Part shown: positions 1-6,014 of the stretch, one piece after another | How the letters are laid out: each line of letters opens with the position of its first letter | How positions within the stretch are numbered: position 1 is the stretch's first letter | Assembly: GCA_018715545.1 (NCBI GenBank) | Contig: DVLK01000088.1 | Location: 1 to 13,722, forward strand | Origin: Candidatus Caccovivens faecavium | Lineage (GTDB): Bacteria; Bacillota; Clostridia; Christensenellales; UBA1242 | Direction of reading: 5' to 3' | DNA length: 13,722 nucleotides | Notes under the pieces: model-generated | What the model saw: the letters and a program-made list of their open reading frames with translations, nothing else | Databases searched by the model: none | Told to the model about the DNA's origin: nothing | Translations under genes and position numbers: made by a program

Positions 1-41
1 GAAGAGAGAAGTCCAATCCAAGCTTCTCTCTTTTTGTTTTG
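1..41 (+). terminator. Rho-independent terminator of an upstream gene
   Basis: The arms GAGAGAAG (4-11) and CTTCTCTC (23-30), extended by two A-T pairs, form a stem around an 11-nt loop and are followed by TTTTTGTTTT. The gene it ends lies outside the window on the plus strand. The -35 box of the next promoter overlaps its U tract. Confidence 0.8.
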
Positions 42-66
42 AAATATGAAAGTTATATGATATAAT
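39..66 (+). promoter_or_regulatory. Sigma-A type promoter of the 133-residue gene
   Basis: TTGAAA (39-44) is separated by 16 nt from a perfect TATAAT (61-66). A TGA just before the -10 box makes it an extended -10 promoter. Transcription should start near 73, giving a leader of about 18 nt. Confidence 0.8.
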
Positions 67-90
67 AAAAATGCTAAAAGGTGGGTGTTT

Positions 91-492
91 ATGAAAGATT
101 TGTTGAAAAGCAATATCTACGATTGCTCTGATGAAATAATAATTGTTGGAAGTTGTTTAAAAGCAATGCAACCAAAAGCTTTTGAAGAAATAGAAAATAT
201 GAATTTGCCAATTTTTGAAATATGCCTAGAACAAACTCACATCAATATGGCAATCACAAAGATTTTGGGAATGATCAGAGCAAACAAAATTAGAAGAATT
301 GTTTTTGCAAGTGTTGATAAATCTCCTCATTGCATTCAACTTCATTACATACAAGATGAAATAAGAAAATTGGGATTTGAATTAAGTTTTGAAAATTATG
401 TCGCAGTGAACAATGCTCTTATCAAAATTTCTAAAGAAACAATTACATTATCAAAAAATTTAAGCGAATTAAGTTTAGTAAACTATAGATAA
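91..492 (+). CDS. Small unknown alpha/beta protein with SPHCxQLHY motif
   Basis: A 133-residue soluble protein of unrecognised family. ATG 91 is chosen over the in-frame GTG at 85 because AAAGGTGG (77-84) sits 6 nt before the ATG and overlaps the region needed to start at 85. The predicted pattern is a strand near residues 15-20 (EIIIVG), helices, a second strand near 67-75 (IRRIVFASV) and then the motif S78-P79-H80-C81-x-Q83-L84-H85-Y86. Cysteines lie at 12, 22, 45 and 81 with histidines at 50, 80 and 85, so metal or Fe-S binding is possible but unproven. There is no signal peptide or membrane segment. It has its own promoter and is the only plus-strand gene in the first 8.5 kb. No function is assigned. 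Confidence 0.85.
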   Translation: MKDLLKSNIYDCSDEIIIVGSCLKAMQPKAFEEIENMNLPIFEICLEQTHINMAITKILGMIRANKIRRIVFASVDKSPHCIQLHYIQDEIRKLGFELSFENYVAVNNALIKISKETITLSKNLSELSLVNYR

Positions 493-780
493 AATATTAA
501 ATTTTACTGTTAATCTTACATAACCTAAACCAACTTGGACTTGTAGGCGGTTCGGATACTTTATCACTTGTCGCACCAAAGAAAAAACTGCGCTTTTGCT
601 CATTTTCAAAACAAGCGGAAGGAAACCTAAAAAATGTTTATCATTTTTAAGGAAGAGGAATAAACAAACGAATGGTAAGCGTTTTGACGACAAGCAAAAG
701 TTGAAATGAAGTGCAGTTTATGACGCAGTATCGCCTTTTCGCATATGGATTATACCTTTTTTATTTTATAGATTATATAG
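493..780. other. Gene-free interval with one dispersed repeat copy
   Basis: About 290 nt separate the plus-strand 133-residue gene from the terminator of the convergent 989-residue gene. A minus-strand open frame covers much of it, but it has no start signal and a biased, non-protein-like composition. The plus strand has only very short frames. The one recognisable object is a 27-nt repeat at 702-728 also found near 4976. No terminator for the upstream plus-strand gene is obvious except the palindrome at 781-812. Confidence 0.6.
702..728 (+). repeat. Dispersed 27-nt repeat, copy 1
   Basis: This stretch begins TGAAATGAAGTG and ends TGACGCAG. It matches 4976-5002 at 23 of 27 positions in the same orientation. 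Three of the four differences are G-to-A changes on this copy relative to the other. Both copies lie in gene-free DNA, which suggests an intergenic repeat family rather than coding remnants. Confidence 0.55.
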
Positions 781-812
781 AAAAAATCACTAGTTTAAAC
801 TAGTGATTTTTT
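781..812 (-). terminator. Perfect palindromic terminator, probably bidirectional
   Basis: A 32-nt perfect palindrome has the core CACTAGTTTAAACTAGTG and A6/T6 ends. On the minus strand it begins two bases after the TAA stop of the 989-residue gene and ends in a U run. Being symmetrical, it could also stop plus-strand transcription coming from the 133-residue gene. Confidence 0.88.
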
Positions 813-813
813 A

Positions 814-3783
814 TTATTTTTCATAATAAGGATTTGCATCTTTTGATAGCTTCGCTGTCCAACTACCAGTTTGAAGCACAGTTTCTTCTTTGTCTAACGC
901 ATCCTTACCTTGCTCGATAGTTGTTCCATCAAGTTCGTTCTCAATAGTCACTCTAATGGTTGCTTCATTAGGATTTGTATAAAGTGAAGTTGCCCCTGCA
1001 TATTTACCTTCTGTTACTTCGCTTATAGCAGTTTTTACAACATCTTCGCTTGTTACAGTTTGATGTGTATCTGAATAAACATTAACAACTTCATGAGTTA
1101 CATTCAATTTTTCAGCATCAACGCTCAAAATTTTTGTTTCATAATGAGCATCATTAGTTCCATCAGCTTTAACAGGTGTAATATTATAATAGATGCCTGC
1201 ACTTTCACCATACAACTCGCCAAGATATTTATACGCCCTATCTTTATTTGACTGACTTAAATTTAAGTTATCAAAAGGTTTATATTCTGCGGTCATATAA
1301 TTATTGTTTGCGGTAGCTTCAAGGAGTGCTGTTTCAAGTCCTTCTGCATTTGTTATTTCAATGTTGAAATTTACACCATTATCAAATTCAACGCCTACCA
1401 AATTCTTATCATTATCTAACCCAAAGATGATTCCATGGTTAGTGTCCTCATCATAGTTTGCATGTATCACTTGTACTTCTTCACCAAGAACTGTGCTTAC
1501 CGTTTCTTGAAGGTTACCATCTGTGATATCAAATTCATCTTTTTGTTCTTCATTAGCTTCAACTTGACTCTCGCTTTCTGCATAGGCAGTTTTAAATGAT
1601 TCAGCGTATGCGTTTGCCGCAACTTCCGCATTTTCTTGACTTGCACCAAGATTTGTCAAGTCTTTAACAAAGGAGGCTTGAACTGTGCTTGTGTTAGGAT
1701 ATACCACCTCATCAGCATCAAGCACAACTCCATGTTCTTTAACCTCTTGACCAGCTTCTAGTCCAAGAGCATTATAAGCACCTTCAACACCCTCAACAGA
1801 ATAATCTAACCCCGCCCAATTGGTTACAGCAAGTCTTGCCCAGAAGTTTCTATTGCCATCGTTTTCAACTGCTTTTTGAGCAACGCCTTCTGCATTAAAG
1901 CCGAATGTGGTTGCATTGCTATTATTAGAATTAAACATTGCTTCTATGTTGCTTTCATAGCTTGTGTCAATTTGAACATTATCTTTTGTGTCAATTGTTT
2001 TATAGTTAAACAATGTAGGTTCAGCTTCATTTTCAAATGCGTTATAGTTTGCTGTTTTAACTTTTGCATTGTCAAGGGTTTCAAGAGTTTGTGTGATATA
2101 TGTTTCTGCACCAGCACTAGCGATATCTCTTGCAAAGTTTCTATTGTTAGCATCAACCCCATAACCAGGAGCCTGTGCAATTGTACCAAGTCCAACCACG
2201 GCTCCCGCACCGATTGCTACGCCAAGTGCAAGAGTAGCGATTTTTTCTCCAAGTTTACTTTTTAAAATACCGCCCGCCTTTAAACCACTTGAAGCACTGC
2301 TTGCTCTTTTCTTACCTTTTAATGCGTCTTTTGCTTTTGTCTTGTCAGCCTTATATTTCGCCATAGCTCTCTTCGCCTCAGCGTCAGACATTGCAGAAGT
2401 GTCAGGCTTTTTAACTTTTGTTACAACATTTGTAGATGCAAAATAATCATTCTTCTGTTTATCTATATCATTAGCCAATTCATCAGATATGTGCTTATAG
2501 AAATTATCTTTAAATGCCGTTTTGTTTCCTATATCCTTTTCAGCCTTAGCGAAAGCTTCACAGAAGGCGTTAAGTTCTTCGTTTCCGCCTTTAGTTGCAT
2601 CCACAATTCTTCTTAAACTACCATATTCAATTTGACCTACTTCGTTTTTATGAGGTTTTCCATACACTTCAATAACAGGTGTGTATGTTTTATTCAAAAT
2701 CTCAAAGCCAGCCTTACGAACTTTATATACATTACTGTTTGTTTTGAAATCGTCAGCTGTTTTTGGTGCATGTCTATCATCACCAAGATATACAAAATAG
2801 TCTATCTTTCTGTTGCCACCTTCATTCTTAACAGCGTATATTCTCATTGGTCTATCTTCGGTCATCTTGTCGACAAGTTCAGCTCTTCTCTTTTGCTTTT
2901 TGTCGATTTGATTTCTGTCAGCCACTCTTTCATTAGCTTGCATCCACTCGTCAATTTCTCTAATTTCTTTCCTTATCTTTGCGTTTGCCTTATCAAGTTT
3001 TCTATCGGAAGAAACATTGCTTTTTTTAGCTTCATGGAAAGGACGAAATTTTGCATCACCAACAACTGCGGTTGGGATCTTACCATCAAATTTCCAATAC
3101 CCATAGATATTTCCTGAGCCATCTATAAATTGTGGAAGTTTTGTGTTTTCTTTTACTATCTTAGCAGGAGTTTTTTCTTCTTTTTCTTTATCTTGTATGT
3201 CCAACTGAATGGTATCAAAGAAAGCATTATATAGTTCATTTTTTTTCGCATCCGCCTTCGCTGACGGATATGATAAAAGTACATCAGTTGCCTCTGTTTT
3301 CTTTAATGCTGCGGCAGTATGAGTTGGCATTAATCCATTCCAACCATCTCTTACTTGAAAACTTTTTAAAGCAAAAATACCACTGCCAGATTTTCCTTTA
3401 ACATCTACTCCACCACTAACAATTCTCAAATTGCTATTGATGTTTGTCTTGCTTCTTTGACCAGATTTTAAAATAATGGTGTAACCTTGCAGACTCTCGT
3501 CACTAGCAAAACTATCACCTTTATCAGTCTTATTAGTTGAAGAATAGAGTTCACCAAAATGATAAACATCATAGATTTTACCATCATCCGCTTTCATAGA
3601 TACATGTACGCAACTAGTATTCAAAATGTCGGTTAATTCGTCGGAATTGGAATAAGTTAAAGCATCCAACTCTTTAACATTATCAGCGTTTGGATCTAAC
3701 ACTCTTACAAGATTGTCTATTAAAATATTTTTTCTAACCTTTGATACAGACAATTCTTCATCGTTGAAAAATCTACTTTTCAT
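814..3783 (-). CDS. 989-residue single-anchor membrane protein, unknown family
   Basis: A very large protein that I do not recognise. It has no N-terminal signal peptide. Residues 1-510 are hydrophilic and rich in Lys, with a charged probably helical stretch at 251-310 and a basic Ala/Lys/Ser segment at 460-512 (RAMAKYKADKTKAK, GKKRASSASSG). One hydrophobic segment follows at 514-537, rich in Gly and Ala. Residues 540-989 are acidic, rich in Asn, Glu and Thr, and contain no cysteine. The two cysteines in the whole protein (58, 408) are in the N-terminal half. By the positive-inside rule it should be a type II protein: large cytoplasmic N-terminal part, single anchor, 450-residue exported C-terminal part. 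An A-Q-A precedes P539, but Pro after a cleavage site argues against signal peptidase cutting. ATG 3783 is 10 nt from AGGAGG (3794-3799). It is monocistronic, with its own promoter and terminator. It could be an adhesin, envelope or secretion-associated protein, but nothing in the sequence decides this. Confidence 0.9.
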   Translation of the reverse strand: MKSRFFNDEELSVSKVRKNILIDNLVRVLDPNADNVKELDALTYSNSDELTDILNTSCVHVSMKADDGKIYDVYHFGELYSSTNKTDKGDSFASDESLQGYTIILKSGQRSKTNINSNLRIVSGGVDVKGKSGSGIFALKSFQVRDGWNGLMPTHTAAALKKTEATDVLLSYPSAKADAKKNELYNAFFDTIQLDIQDKEKEEKTPAKIVKENTKLPQFIDGSGNIYGYWKFDGKIPTAVVGDAKFRPFHEAKKSNVSSDRKLDKANAKIRKEIREIDEWMQANERVADRNQIDKKQKRRAELVDKMTEDRPMRIYAVKNEGGNRKIDYFVYLGDDRHAPKTADDFKTNSNVYKVRKAGFEILNKTYTPVIEVYGKPHKNEVGQIEYGSLRRIVDATKGGNEELNAFCEAFAKAEKDIGNKTAFKDNFYKHISDELANDIDKQKNDYFASTNVVTKVKKPDTSAMSDAEAKRAMAKYKADKTKAKDALKGKKRASSASSGLKAGGILKSKLGEKIATLALGVAIGAGAVVGLGTIAQAPGYGVDANNRNFARDIASAGAETYITQTLETLDNAKVKTANYNAFENEAEPTLFNYKTIDTKDNVQIDTSYESNIEAMFNSNNSNATTFGFNAEGVAQKAVENDGNRNFWARLAVTNWAGLDYSVEGVEGAYNALGLEAGQEVKEHGVVLDADEVVYPNTSTVQASFVKDLTNLGASQENAEVAANAYAESFKTAYAESESQVEANEEQKDEFDITDGNLQETVSTVLGEEVQVIHANYDEDTNHGIIFGLDNDKNLVGVEFDNGVNFNIEITNAEGLETALLEATANNNYMTAEYKPFDNLNLSQSNKDRAYKYLGELYGESAGIYYNITPVKADGTNDAHYETKILSVDAEKLNVTHEVVNVYSDTHQTVTSEDVVKTAISEVTEGKYAGATSLYTNPNEATIRVTIENELDGTTIEQGKDALDKEETVLQTGSWTAKLSKDANPYYEK

Positions 3784-3793
3784 AAAACATAAA

Positions 3794-3842
3794 CCTCCTG
3801 TTTTGTTGTCTATATTATATAATAAAACACGGGCGGTGTCAA
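3794..3842 (-). promoter_or_regulatory. Exact-consensus promoter and RBS of the 989-residue gene
   Basis: On the minus strand TTGACA (3837-3842) and TATAAT (3814-3819) are both perfect and separated by the optimal 17 nt. AGGAGG lies at 3794-3799. The predicted start near 3807 gives a leader of only about 24 nt. This is the strongest-looking promoter in the window and implies high constitutive expression. The out-of-frame ATG between the RBS and the gene start would begin a different frame. Confidence 0.9.
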
Positions 3843-3912
3843 TACCTTTTTAAAAATAAGTCAACAAAATGAATTTGCCTTTTTAATGCATTTAAGCGAC
3901 CATGCCTATGCT

Positions 3913-3960
3913 TGTCATTCTGAGCAAGGGAGCGTAGCGACCGCCGTCGAAGAATCTCAG
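3913..3960 (+). repeat. TGTCATYCTGAGC family repeat, copy 1
   Basis: A 48-nt unit begins TGTCATTCTGAGC, has a 20-nt arm containing GAGCGTAGCGA, and ends GTCGAAGAATCTCAG. It is identical at 44 of 48 positions to the copy at 4829-4876. Together with the inverted copy at 3983-4023 it can form a long stem around a 22-nt spacer. Confidence 0.85.
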
Positions 3961-3982
3961 GAAAATCGGCTTGCATTATGAA

Positions 3983-4023
3983 ATCCTTCGACACACTCAC
4001 TTCGTTCGTGGCTCAGGATGACA
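3983..4023 (-). repeat. TGTCATYCTGAGC family repeat, copy 2 (inverted)
   Basis: Read on the minus strand it begins TGTCATCCTGAGC and ends GTCGAAGGAT, with the middle arm CACGAACGAAGTGAGTGT. It is the inverted partner of 3913-3960. The plus-strand flank CACAAACAA after it recurs after the copy at 4786-4813. A degenerate GCTCAACATGACA at 4031-4043 may be a further decayed end. Confidence 0.8.
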
Positions 4024-4078
4024 CAAACAAGCTCAACATGACAAAAAGAGTGAAGGGTGAAAAGCACCGTTTTCGCCT

Positions 4079-4678
4079 CTATTTTAATGGTTGTTCGTCA
4101 AGATAGGTCGCCATATTGTCGGCTATATGAAAAAGAAAGGCTATTGGATAACGATAATATACATCGGCAAGCTTTACACTGCCCTCCCTAATTCTAGAGT
4201 CAAAGCCACCCATATGCCAATTTATCGCCATAGCTTCTTCACGGGTCAACTTCATAAAACCTGATATCATATAGACTGACTTTTCGCCATGACCATAAGG
4301 CAAACTGTCTTCTATGCGATAATACGGCTCTTGCATCCAAACGCCGTCTTTTTTTACATTTTTTAAGTCTTTCACATAGAAATTTACCTTGCAAATATCA
4401 TGCAAAAGCGCTATGATTGCCACGCTTTCCTTAGATATCTTTTCTTCGTAATTGCCGTATTCCGCTTCCAAAAGTTTAACAAACCTTTTATAGACATTGA
4501 TACTATGCTCACATAACCCACCCTCAAAAGCTGAATGATTACGCGTGCTTGCTGGCGCTCTAAAAAAGTCTGAGCGCTCCAAAAATTCTAATAAATCCTC
4601 TGCTCCATCACGCTCAATGTTATCAAAATAAATTTCTTTAAATTCTTCCTTGATTTCTTCTAAATCTCTTTCTTCCAT
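4079..4678 (-). CDS. HD-domain phosphohydrolase-like protein
   Basis: A 199-residue soluble protein of the HD superfamily, whose members are metal-dependent phosphohydrolases often acting on nucleotides or RNA. The HD pattern is complete: H58 in GLCEHS, H93-D94 in ALLHDICK, H130 in PYGHGEKS, H155 in NWHMGG, and D187 in HIADNMA. The segment APASTRNHSAFEGGLCEHS is typical of short stand-alone HD proteins found in many Firmicutes and their phages. ATG 4678 is chosen rather than the in-frame ATG at 4705, because AAGGAG (4685-4690) is 6 nt before it and the upstream ATG lies inside the -10 box. It is monocistronic and flanked on both sides by repeat clusters. The substrate cannot be read from the sequence. 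Confidence 0.9.
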   Translation of the reverse strand: MEERDLEEIKEEFKEIYFDNIERDGAEDLLEFLERSDFFRAPASTRNHSAFEGGLCEHSINVYKRFVKLLEAEYGNYEEKISKESVAIIALLHDICKVNFYVKDLKNVKKDGVWMQEPYYRIEDSLPYGHGEKSVYMISGFMKLTREEAMAINWHMGGFDSRIREGSVKLADVYYRYPIAFLFHIADNMATYLDEQPLK

Positions 4679-4700
4679 AGTTTTCTCCTTTAATGATTTT

Positions 4701-4728
4701 ATCATAACTTGATATAAAAAATCTACAA
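4701..4728 (-). promoter_or_regulatory. Probable promoter of the HD-domain gene
   Basis: On the minus strand TTGTAG (4723-4728), 16 nt, then TATGAT (4701-4706). The -10 box matches five of six positions and the -35 box is weak. The position leaves a short leader holding the RBS at 4685-4690. Confidence 0.5.
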
Positions 4729-4785
4729 AATCAACAACGAAAAATTTTACTTTATCTTTTTGTGTTCAAAGTCGGCTTGTTTTTT

Positions 4786-4813
4786 AGATCCTTCGACTTC
4801 GCTCAGGATGACA
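4786..4813 (-). repeat. TGTCATYCTGAGC family repeat, copy 3 (short)
   Basis: This is the shortest copy: on the minus strand TGTCATCCTGAGC is followed by GAA and then GTCGAAGGATCT, with no long middle arm. It faces the inverted copy at 4829-4876 across 15 nt. The sequence TCGGCTTG occurs just before it (4772-4779) and also between copies 1 and 2 (3966-3973). Confidence 0.8.
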
Positions 4814-4828
4814 CAAACAAACCTATAT

Positions 4829-4876
4829 TGTCATTCTGAGCAAAGGAGCGAAGCGACTGCTGTCGAAGAATCTCAG
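4829..4876 (+). repeat. TGTCATYCTGAGC family repeat, copy 4
   Basis: A 48-nt unit with the same ends as copy 1 and the arm AAAGGAGCGAAGCGACTGCT. It lies between two inverted copies, so alternative stems with either neighbour are possible. Confidence 0.85.
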
Positions 4877-4896
4877 AAACCAAGCTATTCTCTCTT

Positions 4897-4941
4897 AGAT
4901 CCTTCGACTTCGCTCGCTGACGCTCACGGCTCAGGATGACA
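4897..4941 (-). repeat. TGTCATYCTGAGC family repeat, copy 5 (inverted)
   Basis: On the minus strand it begins TGTCATCCTGAGC, has the arm CGTGAGCGTCAGCGAGCGAA, and ends GTCGAAGGATCT. The arm is itself partly repetitive (GAGCG, CAGCGAGCG). Confidence 0.82.
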
Positions 4942-5069
4942 GACACACGCTGTATTTGGCGAAAGATAAATATCATGAAATGAAGTGTGGTTTGTGACGC
5001 GGATCAAGATGACAAAGCCTGGCGGAAATAAGAAATAAAAATGAAAAAATAAAAATTGTGGATGATCTG
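4942..5069. other. Gene-free stretch downstream of holA
   Basis: It contains the second copy of the 27-nt dispersed repeat (4976-5002), directly followed by GGATCAAGATGACA (5001-5014), a decayed end of the TGTCATYCTGAGC family. AT-rich sequence then runs to the holA stop. No hairpin followed by a U run is apparent, so holA has no recognisable intrinsic terminator. Confidence 0.5.
4976..5002 (+). repeat. Dispersed 27-nt repeat, copy 2
   Basis: It begins TGAAATGAAGTG and ends TGACGCGG, matching 702-728 at 23 of 27 positions. It sits about 35 nt from copy 5 of the other repeat family, so the two may be parts of a composite intergenic element. Confidence 0.55.
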
Positions 5070-6002
5070 TTATGCATACAAAATGCCAAAAATCAAATAG
5101 TATAACGCATTTTCTATTTGCATTTGTCCATTTTTAATGTAAAAATCGACATCCGATAAAAGTTCATAAATATTTTTAAGTTGGATTTTAGAAAAATTCT
5201 TGCTTAATGCGCGCGCCTTGGTTACCGCATATTCCTTAACAGAGAGTAACTTACTTAGTTCAAGGTCGCTTTCTTTCGATATTGCAACAAAGAACATACG
5301 CCTAAAATGATTTAGTATAAGAGAAAAAGTCTTTGTATCTTTTTCCATTAAACTTAACAGCTCCACCGCTCTATTTGCATCCCTTTTAGAGAGAGCTTCG
5401 CTCAGTTCAAAAACAGAAAACTCCGTTTCTTTCGTCACCAAATTTTCAATATCTTTGGTTGTAATGACATCTCCGTCTATATTTTTTAGTTTTTCTAACT
5501 CATTCGCAATCAAGGAATAATAGTCGCAACAATAGGCTAGTAGTAGATTTATAGCTTCCTTTTGAATGGCTTTCCCTGCATTTTCAAGCTCTTTTTCCAC
5601 AATTTTACTTAAACTAGCTTCATCCAATCTTTTCGCGCTAACCTTTTCGCTTATGATAAAATTAAAATTGTTATAAAAATCGAAAATGACAAGACATGTG
5701 GAAAGCTGAGGAGCTTTCAAGTAGGCATTTAACTTTTTCTTAAAATCCTCAGGAATTTTTGTAATATTTTTAAGCAGAACTATCTTTTTCTCTCCTACAA
5801 AAGGGAGCGTATCTAATGTGTCAATAACCACATCAGACTTAAAATTATCATCATCAAATTTGACAAAATTAAATTCTTCAAGCTCAATATGGCATGCTTT
5901 CTTAATAAGTTCTAGCGCCCTATCGTAAAGTAAAATATCTTCCCCTTGTATAAGATAACAAGACTCAATTTTCTTTGATAATCTCTGTGCTAATGTCTTC
6001 AT
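5070..6002 (-). CDS. holA: DNA polymerase III subunit delta
   Basis: Delta is the clamp-loader subunit that opens the sliding clamp; it works in the cytoplasm with tau/gamma and delta-prime. The 310-residue length is slightly below the usual 330-345. Family features are the N-terminal YLIQGEDILLYDRALELIKKAC (16-37), the clamp-opening region LPFVGEKKIVLLKNITK (66-82), the LVIFDFY strand (104-110) and the C-terminal helical collar with SLILNHFRRMFF (about 227-238). As usual for delta, no Walker A motif is present. ATG 6002 has AGGAGG at 6011-6016, which overlaps the TAG stop of comEC (6015-6017), so the two genes are probably translationally coupled. The comEC-holA order is common in Firmicutes and supports the call. 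Confidence 0.93.
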   Translation of the reverse strand: MKTLAQRLSKKIESCYLIQGEDILLYDRALELIKKACHIELEEFNFVKFDDDNFKSDVVIDTLDTLPFVGEKKIVLLKNITKIPEDFKKKLNAYLKAPQLSTCLVIFDFYNNFNFIISEKVSAKRLDEASLSKIVEKELENAGKAIQKEAINLLLAYCCDYYSLIANELEKLKNIDGDVITTKDIENLVTKETEFSVFELSEALSKRDANRAVELLSLMEKDTKTFSLILNHFRRMFFVAISKESDLELSKLLSVKEYAVTKARALSKNFSKIQLKNIYELLSDVDFYIKNGQMQIENALYYLIFGILYA

Positions 6003-6014
6003 TAATTTCCCCTC

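Noticed and set aside
475..693. 72-residue minus-strand open frame
   Set aside because: No RBS or promoter is visible, the composition is not protein-like, and it overlaps the end of the plus-strand gene; treated as chance.
1876..3117. Plus-strand open frames of 129 and 161 residues antisense to the 989-residue gene
   Set aside because: They are Cys/Phe/Ile-rich mirror frames of a well-supported gene, without start signals.
4679..4705. Longer HD-domain protein starting at ATG 4705
   Set aside because: That ATG lies within the -10 box and has no RBS; ATG 4678 has AAGGAG at 6 nt.
3913..4941. CRISPR array
   Set aside because: The repeats alternate in orientation, have variable internal arms and irregular spacing; there are no cas genes.
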